DNA of 64,000 bases from Bacillaceae bacterium JMAK1 (GCA_012970285.1 JIBW01000003.1:558001-622000), one strand, 5' to 3'; shown: positions 24,202-33,731, counted from the first letter of the stretch. Notes: generated by a model not told the origin, from the letters alone. Numbers and translations: made by a program.

Positions 24202-25908
24202 TCACTCATTTTCAACACTTGAACCGATTGGTAAAACGAGCGAGACGGTCGTGCCCACATCGAGTTCGCTACTCACATCAATGGAACCGCCGTGGTGTTG
24301 GACGAGCTCTTTCGTAATTGTCATTCCGAGCCCGCTACCGACGGAGCGTTCTTGTGAAGACTTGCCGCGATAGTAACGGTCAAACAGCCGCTTTAGGGTT
24401 TCCTGACTCATGCCTTGTCCGTTGTCGGCGACTTGTACGGTGAAGGTATCGTCTCCGTTCATGAAAACGCGCACCCAAATGTTCGTTTCTTGTTCGTTAT
24501 GCTTCAACGCATTATCTAGTAAGTTCTCAATCATCCGGCCGAACCATTTTGGATCAACATAAGCCTTTTCAATAGATTGTTCAATTTGTAAATGAATGGA
24601 TCGTTCATCATGTCGAAAAGCTTCAATACTCGTTGAAAGTAATTCAGCTACATCGACGTTTTCTTTCTGTAACGTCATCGCGTGACTTTCGAGGCGATAC
24701 GTTAAACTTAAGTCGTCAATCAGCTTCGCCATGAAGTTCGATCGTTCAGTGAGTACTTTTCCGATTTCTTGTGTTTCATGGCTTTCCCAATCATAGTGTT
24801 CGTTGGCGAGCATAATTGAGTAACCTTGGATCGAAGCGAGTGGCGTTTTCATGTCATGTGATAGACCTGCAATCCATGCTTCGCGACTTGCTTCCAATGC
24901 TTCTCGCTTTTCTTTGTTGACTCGAAGTTGATTCGATAAATTGGACAGTGATTGGTACAACTCTTGATAGAGATGATAAGGACGTTTCCATCGTCCTTTT
25001 TTTGTTTTACCGAATGTTTTCGGTTCTTGGAAGTTCCCGTCTTCAAGCTGTTCAAGCCAATCCACTGCACCGTTGATCGGTTTCGTGAATGTACGTGTAA
25101 ACCAAAGAATTGCCACAATGAACGATAGAATTGCAAGAGCTAGGATCGATAGGGCAATCCATGTTAACGTTGTGCCCACTTCATTTAAAGGTAGAAAAGG
25201 AAGTTTCGGAATGGGGGAATAAACGACGTACGTGAGACCATCTGATTCCCCGATTTGAACATAAGCCTCAACACGTTCTGGTTGTGATTGATGTAAGAGC
25301 ACTTCGCCCATACTTGGATTCCGTAATGAATGAGGCGCCTGCATCTGTTGAATCAATTCGTCGCCATCAAACACATATCCCCAAGCAGAGTGATCATTAA
25401 ATTGCTGTAAAACCTCTGTCGTTGTACCCTCTGTTTGCAGGAGCCCAAGAAGCTCATCTGTAATCCGCTCTTCTCCGTAGATGAGTAAATACGTTTCATC
25501 GGTCTCTTCAAACAACGTCGTGTACACATGATGCGATTCAATCGTCCTTGCGTCAATTAATGTTGTAAGCTCATGCATGCTATACGAATCTGAAAAACCT
25601 GACCCGCTAGGATACGCATCGAGAACAGCACCATCCTCATTGACAATTTGGAACCAACCATTTCGTGCATCAGCTTCCTGTTGTAAGCTATCACTAATCG
25701 CTATTTCTCCTTCAAATGCATAGTCGGTAGCCACCGAAAATGCAAGACTGTCGAGACCCGCTTCATAGAAGTTTGTTCGCCGTTCTTGCGTCTCAAGATA
25801 AAACCCAAAAATCAGAATAAATGTGATGAGTAGAAGAGCAGTAACAAAAAGAACTAATGAATATTGGAAGGTGAACCGACGCCATAACCGGAATCGAAAC
25901 CCTTTCAT
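24202..25908 (-). CDS. sensor histidine kinase (HisKA type)
   Basis: A 568-residue membrane kinase. TM1 is near 15-35, an extracellular sensor follows up to TM2 at about 240-265, then HAMP, the phospho-His box AGLSHDMKTPLASIQGY, N box ENLLDNALKHN, G1 DNGQGM, F box LFDRYYRG and G2 GSGLGMTITKELVQHHGG. The start ATG overlaps the response regulator's stop by 4 bp, so the pair is coupled. The ~200-residue extracytoplasmic domain shows no familiar motif, and the signal is unknown. No target gene is adjacent except a divergent sppA. Confidence 0.93.
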   Translation of the reverse strand: MKGFRFRLWRRFTFQYSLVLFVTALLLITFILIFGFYLETQERRTNFYEAGLDSLAFSVATDYAFEGEIAISDSLQQEADARNGWFQIVNEDGAVLDAYPSGSGFSDSYSMHELTTLIDARTIESHHVYTTLFEETDETYLLIYGEERITDELLGLLQTEGTTTEVLQQFNDHSAWGYVFDGDELIQQMQAPHSLRNPSMGEVLLHQSQPERVEAYVQIGESDGLTYVVYSPIPKLPFLPLNEVGTTLTWIALSILALAILSFIVAILWFTRTFTKPINGAVDWLEQLEDGNFQEPKTFGKTKKGRWKRPYHLYQELYQSLSNLSNQLRVNKEKREALEASREAWIAGLSHDMKTPLASIQGYSIMLANEHYDWESHETQEIGKVLTERSNFMAKLIDDLSLTYRLESHAMTLQKENVDVAELLSTSIEAFRHDERSIHLQIEQSIEKAYVDPKWFGRMIENLLDNALKHNEQETNIWVRVFMNGDDTFTVQVADNGQGMSQETLKRLFDRYYRGKSSQERSVGSGLGMTITKELVQHHGGSIDVSSELDVGTTVSLVLPIGSSVENE

Positions 25909-26609
25909 GATGGCTCCTGGTCAGGGACAAACCGATAACCAAGGCCGCGTACCGTCTCGATGTAGGTTGGTTGACTAGGATCAGCTTCGATTTTTTCGCG
26001 AACTCGACGGATGTGTACCGTTACGGTATGTGCATCAAAGGATAATGGATCCTCCCATACGTGTTCGTACAATTGTTCTTTATGAAACACTTGGTTCGGG
26101 TGTTTACAGAAGAACAGAAGCAATTGGAAGACGAGTGCTGGGCATTGCACACGCTCACCTAATACGATTAATGTGCCTTCTCGTTCATCAATTGTAAAGC
26201 GCTTATAAGTAAAGCGACGTTTCTCATGTTGTACTACTGGTGAATGGCGGGCAATCCGGGCACGAATTCGAGCTACAATTTCTAAAGGGTTGAACGGCTT
26301 CGTAATGTAATCATCACCGCCGATTGCAAATCCTGATAGTTTATCAAAGTCGGTGTCTTTTGCACTCACAAAAAAGATCGTCGCAGACGTAAGGTGGCGA
26401 ATTTGGCGACAAATTGAAAAGCCATCACCGTCTGGCAACATAACATCTAACAAAATAAAATCGTATGTATACGTTTGGCATAATTCAAGCGCTCTTCGTT
26501 GTGTTTCTGCGCTGTCTACCATGTGGAATCCTTCTTTGTTCAGCACCTTTTGGAGCATCATGCGAATGGAAGGATCGTCTTCTACAAGTAAAATGCGTGG
26601 TTCACTCAT
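25905..26609 (-). CDS. OmpR-family response regulator
   Basis: A ~234-residue regulator: receiver with acidic pair EDD near residue 11, phospho-Asp in FILLDVMLPDGDG, Thr/Ser switch in FFVSAKD and Lys in YITKPF; then an OmpR/PhoB winged helix ending VHIRRVREKIE...TVRGLGYRF. AAAGGAGCG is spaced for ATG 26609; the frame's upstream extension lacks support. It is the first gene of the operon with the kinase 24202-25908. Confidence 0.93.
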   Translation of the reverse strand: MSEPRILLVEDDPSIRMMLQKVLNKEGFHMVDSAETQRRALELCQTYTYDFILLDVMLPDGDGFSICRQIRHLTSATIFFVSAKDTDFDKLSGFAIGGDDYITKPFNPLEIVARIRARIARHSPVVQHEKRRFTYKRFTIDEREGTLIVLGERVQCPALVFQLLLFFCKHPNQVFHKEQLYEHVWEDPLSFDAHTVTVHIRRVREKIEADPSQPTYIETVRGLGYRFVPDQEPS

Positions 26610-26777
26610 CTGTATCGCTCCTTTATGATGGTACAACTAGTGTATCATCAAAACATTACGAGAAGATCAACGCATCAAGTGAAAGTTGAGCTCGTTGTGA
26701 TTTCTTCGTTTCCTTTACGTGAACTTGAATGATTACGATAAATGTAGAAGCGAAATGAAGAGAGGGATAAAAAGACG

Positions 26778-27749
26778 ATGAATACGAAACGATGGATTGC
26801 CAGTGCAATCGCTGCTGTAATTGTGATCATTGCAATACCGATCCAAATTGTAACCGCGGTACTAACCGCAGAAGGATCGGAATGGTTGTCTTTTGATCAG
26901 ATGTACAATAAAGAGATTATGAAGAACGGTTCGAACGGAGAAATTGTTGTACTGGAACTTGATGGTGTCATCGAAGATACTGGGAGTAATAATGGGTTCT
27001 TTTCAGTTGGGTATCACCATCGCCAGTTTCTTGAGATGTTAGAAGATGCGATGGAAGATCCACTTGTTGATGGTATTGTAATTACGGTCAATACACCTGG
27101 TGGAAGTGTCGTTGCTAGCAATGCGATTTATGAGCAAGTAGTTCGGTCTAAAGAAGAGTTTGATACACCAGTCTACGTTTCAATGGGTGAGATGGCTGCA
27201 TCAGGAGGATATTATATTGCGGCTGGAGCGGACTACATTATGGCCCATCCTGCAACACTGACAGGTTCGATTGGAACGGTAATGAGCGCAGGACTCAACT
27301 TCGCAGACTTGGCAGAAGAGTGGGGTATCTCGGAAACGAGTGTGTCATCTGGCGATTACAAACAAATGGGTTCACCATTTGAGACATTGAGTGAAGAGGA
27401 AGAAGCACTACTCCAAGAAATTTCCGATGATATGTACGATGATTTTACAGCAGTGGTTGCACAAGGGAGAGGATTTAGTGATGAAGAAGTTGATACGCTC
27501 GCGCAAGGTCAATTATTTACAGGCAACCAAGCGTTAGAAAATGGTCTCGTTGATGAGCTAGGAGACTTAAGAGATGCGGTTTCGCATATGGAGCTTATGC
27601 TTGATTTGGATGCAACGGTGACTCACTATACGAGTGGATCGACTGTAGGCTCGATGTGGAATGTTGTTGCACCAATGGCTTCAAAGGACCCTGTTTCAAC
27701 GATCCTAGAAGAGAGTAGAGCAACAAGAATGCTCTATCTACATCAGTAG
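26778..27749 (+). CDS. sppA: signal peptide peptidase SppA
   Basis: A 323-residue Bacillus-type SppA. One N-terminal membrane anchor (8-30) precedes an S49 protease domain: GIVITVNTPGGSVVAS, nucleophile Ser in GEMAASGGYYIA and general-base Lys in SSGDYKQMGSPF. It degrades leftover signal peptides and helps against membrane-active peptides at the outer face of the membrane. The following gene is RDD-family YteJ-like, the same pair as in B. subtilis, where sigma-W drives it; I do not see a convincing sigma-W promoter here. Confidence 0.93.
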   Translation: MNTKRWIASAIAAVIVIIAIPIQIVTAVLTAEGSEWLSFDQMYNKEIMKNGSNGEIVVLELDGVIEDTGSNNGFFSVGYHHRQFLEMLEDAMEDPLVDGIVITVNTPGGSVVASNAIYEQVVRSKEEFDTPVYVSMGEMAASGGYYIAAGADYIMAHPATLTGSIGTVMSAGLNFADLAEEWGISETSVSSGDYKQMGSPFETLSEEEEALLQEISDDMYDDFTAVVAQGRGFSDEEVDTLAQGQLFTGNQALENGLVDELGDLRDAVSHMELMLDLDATVTHYTSGSTVGSMWNVVAPMASKDPVSTILEESRATRMLYLHQ

Positions 27750-27760
27750 GAGGCTAAGTT

Positions 27761-28183
27761 ATGAGAACCTATGCAGGGTTTTGGCTACGGTTATGGGCAT
27801 ATTTAATTGACCTTCTAGTGGTCGTGTCGATAAGTTCAATCATCATTCACCCTCTGTTTGCTTTCCTGTTCACTACCGAACCAGCGATTGGTGTGTTTAC
27901 GATTCAGGGAATGCTTCTTGCCTTAAGTTACTATGTATATTTTGTCGTCATGACAAAAGTTTGGCAGCAGACGCTTGGCAAGATGGTGTTCGGTTTGAAA
28001 GTGGAACGTATCGATGAGCAACGACTCGTTTGGAAAGACGTCTTCGTACGTGAAGTAGCAGGAAGAATTATTCATCGCGTATTATGGATCACAAACATCC
28101 TCTACATCGTCGTGGCAGTACACCCAGAAAAAGCCGGGATCCATGATCTCTTATCTGATACGAGAGTTGTACTTGAACGTTAA
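27761..28183 (+). CDS. yteJ: RDD-family membrane protein (YteJ-like)
   Basis: A 140-residue RDD protein. AGFWLRLWAYLIDLLVV carries the Arg-Asp signature in TM1, two more membrane segments follow, then LGKMVFGLKV and a C-terminal DLLSDTRVV typical of the family. It starts 11 nt after sppA behind AGGAGG. In B. subtilis YteJ and SppA act together against antimicrobial peptides (lantibiotics). The function is likely the same here. Confidence 0.88.
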   Translation: MRTYAGFWLRLWAYLIDLLVVVSISSIIIHPLFAFLFTTEPAIGVFTIQGMLLALSYYVYFVVMTKVWQQTLGKMVFGLKVERIDEQRLVWKDVFVREVAGRIIHRVLWITNILYIVVAVHPEKAGIHDLLSDTRVVLER

Positions 28184-28189
28184 CCCTCT

Positions 28190-28225
28190 AAAAAGGCCAA
28201 TCTTCGTATGAAGATTGGCCTTTTT
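28190..28225 (+). terminator. Rho-independent terminator after sppA-yteJ
   Basis: Perfect 16-bp stem AAAAAGGCCAATCTTC / GAAGATTGGCCTTTTT with GTAT loop, 6 nt after the yteJ stop codon. Confidence 0.95.
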
Positions 28226-28361
28226 AGTTTGGTTCACCTACAACTTGAATCACTAGCATGAAATAATTGTCTATTTATTCCAAATCATATTTATATTCCT
28301 TCGTGTTTGGAGTACACTTAATCTATATGCGATTATACATCTTAATTAAGGGAGAAAAAGC

Positions 28362-29606
28362 ATGAAAAAGTTCGCTTTTATAACATCGATTTCAATCGGT
28401 TTCTTTGCGATGATCGTTCTTATTTGGAATCTCGATCTCCATCAATCTACTGACGGTGCGGAAGTTAAGGGTCAAGATGAGGAACTGGAGAGTCAGATTG
28501 ATGAGAAAGAAGATCGTTTAAACTACTTATCTGACGTTCATCAGATGCACCATTCGATTGTGCGATCGGTGCAAGCAGGTCATGGATTGATGAATGGGTA
28601 TGCGATGTATGGTTGGGAAGATGAGAATTATAACCTAGAGAATTTCAAAGTTTCTGAAGCGAGAAGAGTAGCGTTATTAGAGGAAGCGATTGAGCATAGT
28701 GAAGAAGAGCACGTGACAAAAGATTTGATAACGATTTTAGAGAAATTTAACGAGTTAATTGCTGATCTCGATCATAGTGAAAAGAGGCTGATCCACGTCA
28801 GAGAATTGCAGTCGTTGTACCGGGATTTAGATTACTATTTACTAAATAATACGTACTACGAACCTAGAAATGTTAGTTCAACTTCTGAACAGTACGAGGA
28901 CGAAATGATAGATGCTGATGGGGACACTCTCATTGCACTAGATTCACAGTTTGATGATGGTGATTATGAAGAATTTGCAATGTTCTTTCGTTCATATGAG
29001 TTACCAGATGAAGGACGTCTCTCAAGTGAGGAAGCAGAAAGCCATTTTTCGATCTTTCAAGGTCATTTAGGTTGGGAATACAATGAGGATTACGTGTTCT
29101 ATGAGAACTATTTAGTATTCGAAAATGAATCTAAGCTTCCAGTAGCGGGGCTAAATCGTATGGATCCCATCACTTCTGAAATGATTGTTCCATACGGTAC
29201 TCAAGGAGTTTCTTTCGTTAGAGAGGAATTAATGAGGTTAGGAGAAGCTTATCCTTCTCCTAATGGGGAACGTCATGAAAACATCGTGCCTTTGCGTGAC
29301 GAAGATCGAACGTATTTGGATGATATTCAATACCTCGTTGCTTATAAAAATGGTAACGAAGATGAAGCAATTCAAAAAGGCTGGGGTGGGACTCAGTTGT
29401 TGTTGACCCACACACCGCAACTACTTTCAGAATTAGAACTGTATGTTCATGAACATGAACAGCTTACGTTATGGTTTCAAGAAACGAGAGAATACCTTCA
29501 AGCCGCAGACGCTATAGGCTACGACGATTATGAAGAAGCGTATACCTACATTGAAGCTGCTTTTAGGAATATTGAACGAATGAATCAGATTGCGCTTAAT
29601 GATTGA
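28362..29606 (+). CDS. secreted or membrane-anchored protein of unknown function
   Basis: A 414-residue protein with an N-terminal hydrophobic segment (FAFITSISIGFFAMIVLIW) after MKK, then an acidic, mostly helical extracellular part. Residues about 30-55 and 95-170 could form coiled coils; the central part is rich in Asp, Glu and Tyr. AAGGGAG precedes the ATG. A signal anchor is more likely than cleavage because no AXA site is evident. No family is recognised; it sits between two terminator hairpins, so it is monocistronic. Confidence 0.65.
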   Translation: MKKFAFITSISIGFFAMIVLIWNLDLHQSTDGAEVKGQDEELESQIDEKEDRLNYLSDVHQMHHSIVRSVQAGHGLMNGYAMYGWEDENYNLENFKVSEARRVALLEEAIEHSEEEHVTKDLITILEKFNELIADLDHSEKRLIHVRELQSLYRDLDYYLLNNTYYEPRNVSSTSEQYEDEMIDADGDTLIALDSQFDDGDYEEFAMFFRSYELPDEGRLSSEEAESHFSIFQGHLGWEYNEDYVFYENYLVFENESKLPVAGLNRMDPITSEMIVPYGTQGVSFVREELMRLGEAYPSPNGERHENIVPLRDEDRTYLDDIQYLVAYKNGNEDEAIQKGWGGTQLLLTHTPQLLSELELYVHEHEQLTLWFQETREYLQAADAIGYDDYEEAYTYIEAAFRNIERMNQIALND

Positions 29607-29642
29607 TTTAGTGTGAACGAGTGAGAGTATGACCATACGATG

Positions 29643-29677
29643 CACGATAACGGCGATCATCGCTAGTCGTTATCGTG
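29643..29677. terminator. hairpin terminator
   Basis: Stem CACGATAACG / CGTTATCGTG with an inner GCGAT/ATCGC, followed by T-rich sequence. It lies 37 nt after the secreted-protein gene. Confidence 0.65.
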
Positions 29678-29787
29678 TGTTTGTTTACGTTACGAACGAT
29701 AAAAAAGTAGGTGACCGCTGTCAAAACGACCAGTGCAATTAATGCCGAATGCATGTAGTCAATAAAACGCGAGAAGGAGAGATTATT

Positions 29788-30114
29788 ATTTCTGAGGATC
29801 CGACTCACGAAAAAATGAAGAAAAAGTTATTCTTTCAATATGTGTTCTTTTTGCCTTTTGTCATTAGTACAGTATCCGTAATTCATTCAATCACAAATGA
29901 AGATCGCACCGTGTCGATTGTTTATAGCGTTTTGTCGTTTCCTGTACTGGTAGGCTTAGCATTCATCTTATTTCATTATTTGCAAGATATATTGATTGAA
30001 CAAGAACAAAAGCGTTTAGAGAAGAAAAAGAACACCGACAAAAGCGAGTTATATTTCTTTTATGTATGGTTGGGTGTTGGTGTGGTTCTCGCGGTGATCA
30101 TTCTTTTCTTCTAA
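29788..30114 (+). CDS. small membrane protein with probable ATT start
   Basis: A ~108-residue protein: polar start (SEDPTHEKMKKK), TM1 (FFQYVFFLPFVISTVSVI), TM2 (VIVYSVLS... to LFHYL), a charged helix (EQEQKRLEKKKN), and TM3 at the end. The only ATG starts in frame are 29749 (no Shine-Dalgarno site) and 29815 (inside the polar start, no site). AAGGAGAG at 29774-29781 is properly spaced for the ATT at 29788, which reads ISEDPTHEK. The start codon is inferred. It ends 1 base before a convergent lipoprotein gene. Confidence 0.6.
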   Translation: MSEDPTHEKMKKKLFFQYVFFLPFVISTVSVIHSITNEDRTVSIVYSVLSFPVLVGLAFILFHYLQDILIEQEQKRLEKKKNTDKSELYFFYVWLGVGVVLAVIILFF

Positions 30115-30115
30115 A

Positions 30116-30508
30116 CTAAACTTCCTCCACTTTAACAACAAAATCCTCGAGATGTTCATTTCCATCATCGTCCTGCCAAGCGATGTAGAATTGATAGGAG
30201 TCTTCCAGTTCAATATCATGATATCGATGTGCCTTCGGCGTTGGATTATTACCAGGGCTAGAGGATTGTAGCCGCCCATTCATCTCAATTTCATAACCCA
30301 TTAAACGATCGGTATCTTCTTTAAAGCGTATCTCCATCGTGTAAGTTCTCTCGTCTGACGCTTCATGTTCTGTAATAAGCTCTGCTTCCCAAGTCGAAGA
30401 AGAGCCATGTCCTTGAACGATTGGCAATTCTTCATCTTTATGATGCGTTGAGGAACATGCTATAACGAACGTAACGATAACGAACAGAGATATTGTCTTG
30501 TAGAACAT
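30116..30508 (-). CDS. lipoprotein of unknown function
   Basis: A ~130-residue lipoprotein: SLFVIVTFVIACSS with lipobox Cys about residue 18, then an acidic mature part of likely beta structure (YTMEIRFKEDTDR...FVVKVEEV). AGGAAG is spaced for ATG 30508; the GTG at 30517 is too close to it. It is convergent with, and 1 base from, the gene at 29788. No family is recognised. Confidence 0.65.
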   Translation of the reverse strand: MFYKTISLFVIVTFVIACSSTHHKDEELPIVQGHGSSSTWEAELITEHEASDERTYTMEIRFKEDTDRLMGYEIEMNGRLQSSSPGNNPTPKAHRYHDIELEDSYQFYIAWQDDDGNEHLEDFVVKVEEV

Positions 30509-30582
30509 CGTAATCACTTCCTACGAAGGTACTTAAACTCAGGCATAGTAGCTGACTTTGAAATCGGCCAGCTTGTTATTCA

Positions 30583-30717
30583 TCAGAGATGGTAATTCTT
30601 TACTTTCCCCTTGTTAAAAAACCTCCACCAAATTGCTACTGCGATAATTACAATAATAATGATCATTAATCGGTTGTTAGCACGGTCAAAACTTAGGGGC
30701 GGTAATTCGCCATTCAT
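30583..30717 (-). CDS. 44-residue small membrane protein
   Basis: The frame encodes a polar start (MNGELPPLSFDRANNR), one membrane helix (LMIIIIVIIAVAIWWRFF) and a basic tail. Its ATG overlaps the stop of the upstream small gene in ATGA, which indicates translational coupling. A possible AGGT lies 8 nt before the ATG. No known family. Confidence 0.6.
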   Translation of the reverse strand: MNGELPPLSFDRANNRLMIIIIVIIAVAIWWRFFNKGKVKNYHL

Positions 30718-30821
30718 GATCCAGTACCTAAAACCCAGACGATGAGCAATCCTAAAAATACGAAAGTTCTTATAGGTAAACGAGGTTTATTTCTGCTTTC
30801 AGAGTTGTTAGAATGCAACAC
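30714..30821 (-). CDS. 35-residue small membrane protein
   Basis: A GTG start behind AAGGAG with 8-nt spacing. The product has a basic first half (HSNNSESRNKPRLPIR) and one membrane helix (TFVFLGLLIVWVLG). It overlaps the 44-residue gene by 4 bp. The good ribosome site, coupling and matching topology favour a real pair of small proteins over chance frames. Confidence 0.6.
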   Translation of the reverse strand: MLHSNNSESRNKPRLPIRTFVFLGLLIVWVLGTGS

Positions 30822-30919
30822 AATGCTAACTCCTTATTATTTATAAAATAGTATTAAAGTGATTTATTTTATTACTTGAAGAGTTTTGATGACTGCTCAT
30901 TAACGTTTAATCTTCGTCG

Positions 30920-31231
30920 TTAAACTAAAATTAGAAATCGAATCGTAACGAAGACAAAAGCACTTGTCAGCAATGTATAAAGAACAATTCGTCCGATCCT
31001 TTGGAAGCGTGTAGGGTTTTGTTCTTTTTCTTGGACGGCTAATTCGGGTTTGAAAATACCCATTAAAGAGCTTGCGATGAAAAAGCCAATCGTCAACCCG
31101 ATGCCTGCAGATAACGGTGGCCACCCCACCTCAATCATTGCTCTAAATAAATAAGCGGCAATGCCTGTAGTGATGGGGAAACCGAGTAACATCCACCATT
31201 TTCTTTTGGTCGGTATGTCAGAAAAGCGCAA
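30920..31231 (-). CDS. small membrane protein, three TM segments
   Basis: A ~103-residue protein: basic start (RFSDIPTKRKWW), TM1 (MLLGFPITTGIAAYLF), TM2 (LSAGIGLTIGFFIASSL), a polar loop with EKEQNPTRFQR, TM3 at the end. GTG 31240 overlaps the GAGG at 31240-31243; TTG 31231 is spaced for it. Upstream of the two tiny membrane-protein genes on the same strand, so the three may form one transcript. Function unknown. Confidence 0.6.
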   Translation of the reverse strand: MRFSDIPTKRKWWMLLGFPITTGIAAYLFRAMIEVGWPPLSAGIGLTIGFFIASSLMGIFKPELAVQEKEQNPTRFQRIGRIVLYTLLTSAFVFVTIRFLILV

Positions 31232-31524
31232 TGGAAACACCTCAAAACTATTGGTTTCGTTCAGTTGTCATTACAGTTTCTTATACCCTTGAGTAGTGTG
31301 AATAAACAACGTTAATTCGACATGTAGAGTTATGGGCGATAACGACATCAGTAAGGAAAGTACCGTGAGTTAAGTATGACTATACGTTTTACTATTAGAA
31401 TAAAATAGTGTAGTGGTGTGTCATGAATGTCATTTTTATGTATTTTTTGTAAAATTTTATAAAGTATGATAAGTTTACTGGAGTTTATTGGAATTAAAGT
31501 CTATTTTTCCTAAAGGGGTGTTGT

Positions 31525-33588
31525 ATGCGAAATTATAATTCATTGCTTTGTAAAGTCGCCATAACATTGGTATTCGTGTTGAGTATGAGTATCGCGCAGA
31601 GTACTCAAACAGAGGCTTTAGAAGAGGCTCATGTTGCTCACGAGACGTTGGAAATACGGGAAAGTGCCGATGAATCAGCAGCAATTATAGGTGAGGTTAA
31701 GTCAGATGAACCGTTTACGATGGAGCATGTGGAGGATAACGGTTGGATTCAAATAGAAAATGATGAGGGAACAAGTGGTTATGTACATAGTTCTATGATA
31801 GCGGAACGTTATTTAGAAAGCATAGAGCGTGAAGTCGTTGAAACGATGAATGTCAGAAGCGAAGAGATGGTCGTATATTCACAGCCTTATGAAAGTGCTG
31901 AAGAAATCGGTAGTTTCTCTCATGGAGAAGAAGTGAACATCTATGACCAGAAATGGTCGCCGTGGTTCGTAACGGATTTCAATGGTCAGTTGGCATTCGT
32001 CCATGAAGATGCCCTCATTCTTAAGAGAGAATCAGAGAATCAAGAAGAGGAGGATGAAGGTTCGGTTGATGATGAGCAAGTAGAAGAATCGCAACAGATC
32101 GAAGAGCAAGCTGAAGTTCCGGAAGATTCTCAACTTCAACCTCAAAGTGCAGACGGACTTGAACCACGTTCAATTGGCATTGTTACGCATCGTAATCTAG
32201 CCATTCGTGAATCTGCTAGTGGCTCAAGTCAGCGAGTTGGAAACGCAACTGAAGGTGATGCACTTGAGATTCTCGAAACGTTCGGGGAAGGACCTTGGGT
32301 AAGTATTCGTTACAACGGAGACATTGCCTACACGCACAGTAATTACTTCGTCGAACTTGAAGTAGCAGGTGAGGATGAACCTGTTATTGGAACAGGTACA
32401 GTCACTCATCGCGCACTCGCCATCCGTTCTAACCCGAGTGGTTCTGCTGCACGGGTCGGTACGTTAACCGAGGGCGCGCAAGTGGAAGTCCATGAATATG
32501 TAAATGACGGTCCATGGTTTGCTTTCACATTCAAGGGTGGAATTGCCTATACACATCGCGATTATGTCGACATTGAAGAGATCACGCCACCAACAGACCC
32601 TCCGGGAGATGGGGAGTTAGGTGAGGTGATTGCGACAGGGATTGTTGATGCAAATGGAAGGCTTGCTGTACGGACAGAACCTAGTGGGTCGAGCGAATCG
32701 CTAGGCCATTTGGTCAGTGGTGATATCGTCTTGATTTATGAATACATCAACGGTGGTCCGTGGGTGAAGATTGAATATGAAGGTCAAGTCGCCTATACAC
32801 ATGCTGATTATATGAATGTAACCGAGATGGGTGACGTCATTGATACAGCAACCGTTACGCACCATCGTCTCTCTGTAAGAAGTGGCCCAGGAGCGTCCTA
32901 TGAAACCGTTCATCGATTAACGACGGGTGACCAAGTCGAAATTCTGCAATTTGTTAATGGTGGTCCGTGGGTAGAGGTAAACTTCAACGGCGGGAGTGGA
33001 TTCACACACTTAGATCATCTCCGGTTACACGCTGGCAATACCGGACCGTTGCAAGGAAGGTTAATTGTTGTTGATGCTGGTCATGGAGGACATGATCCAG
33101 GGGCTCAAGGGAATGGACTCGTAGAGAAAACACTAAATCTTCAAGTCTCCTTAGAGCTTGCTCAGCGCTTAGAGAGTAGTGGGGCTGAGGTAATCTTGAC
33201 AAGAAGCACGGATACTTTTATTGACTTGTCTGAACGAGCGAACATTGCAAATCAGGCAGATGCAGACTTGTTTATTAGTGTACATGGTAATGCGGCAACA
33301 GATCCGCGGGCAAGAGGAGCGGAGACTTTTTATCATAGATCAGCGAACCCTGCCAGCGTACGACTTGCAAATGTGATGCAAGATCGTTTAGTGAGTGATA
33401 CAGGGATGACGTATCGTCGTGTAGATCCTGCGAATTATGTAGTATTAAGGGAGACGGCTATGCCAGCGACATTAATCGAATTAGGGTTCTTGACGAATAG
33501 TGGTGATGCATCAATTATGAGACAACCGGGATATCCTGCACGAGCTGGAGAAGCGTTACATCAAGGATTCTTAGATTACTATAGTTAA
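31525..33588 (+). CDS. N-acetylmuramoyl-L-alanine amidase with six SH3b repeats
   Basis: A 687-residue exported enzyme. A signal peptide of about 30 residues is followed by two SH3b domains (33-92, 104-165), a Glu/Gln-rich linker (168-210), four more SH3b repeats (about 216-272, 288-345, 366-425, 434-492; each with LA/SIR...PSGS and GPW...YTH), and a C-terminal Amidase_3 domain from residue ~507. Zn ligands and catalytic residues are visible: VDAGHGG, VEKTLNL, ISVHGNA and LIELGFL. It cleaves the MurNAc-L-Ala bond in peptidoglycan; SH3b repeats bind the wall. AAAGGGG precedes the ATG. Likely an autolysin. Confidence 0.93.
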   Translation: MRNYNSLLCKVAITLVFVLSMSIAQSTQTEALEEAHVAHETLEIRESADESAAIIGEVKSDEPFTMEHVEDNGWIQIENDEGTSGYVHSSMIAERYLESIEREVVETMNVRSEEMVVYSQPYESAEEIGSFSHGEEVNIYDQKWSPWFVTDFNGQLAFVHEDALILKRESENQEEEDEGSVDDEQVEESQQIEEQAEVPEDSQLQPQSADGLEPRSIGIVTHRNLAIRESASGSSQRVGNATEGDALEILETFGEGPWVSIRYNGDIAYTHSNYFVELEVAGEDEPVIGTGTVTHRALAIRSNPSGSAARVGTLTEGAQVEVHEYVNDGPWFAFTFKGGIAYTHRDYVDIEEITPPTDPPGDGELGEVIATGIVDANGRLAVRTEPSGSSESLGHLVSGDIVLIYEYINGGPWVKIEYEGQVAYTHADYMNVTEMGDVIDTATVTHHRLSVRSGPGASYETVHRLTTGDQVEILQFVNGGPWVEVNFNGGSGFTHLDHLRLHAGNTGPLQGRLIVVDAGHGGHDPGAQGNGLVEKTLNLQVSLELAQRLESSGAEVILTRSTDTFIDLSERANIANQADADLFISVHGNAATDPRARGAETFYHRSANPASVRLANVMQDRLVSDTGMTYRRVDPANYVVLRETAMPATLIELGFLTNSGDASIMRQPGYPARAGEALHQGFLDYYS

Positions 33589-33703
33589 TGAAGGAATTGG
33601 TTAAGTAGTGGGTTAATTAAACATTTACCTGTGTAATTAGAATCCAATATATGATATATTATAAAAATACTATATATTTCCTTTGTATAGTAAAACAAGT
33701 TTG

Positions 33704-33731
33704 GCTACTCTATTTTTAGAGTAGCTTTTTT
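33704..33731 (+). terminator. Rho-independent terminator
   Basis: 9-bp stem GCTACTCTA / TAGAGTAGC, TTTT loop, then six T. It is 115 nt after the amidase stop; the rest of 33589-33900 is AT-rich with no gene. Confidence 0.88.

Noticed and set aside
26637-26777. Sigma-W promoter before sppA
   Set aside because: TGAAAG and TGAACT hexamers occur but no CGTA at the right spacing.
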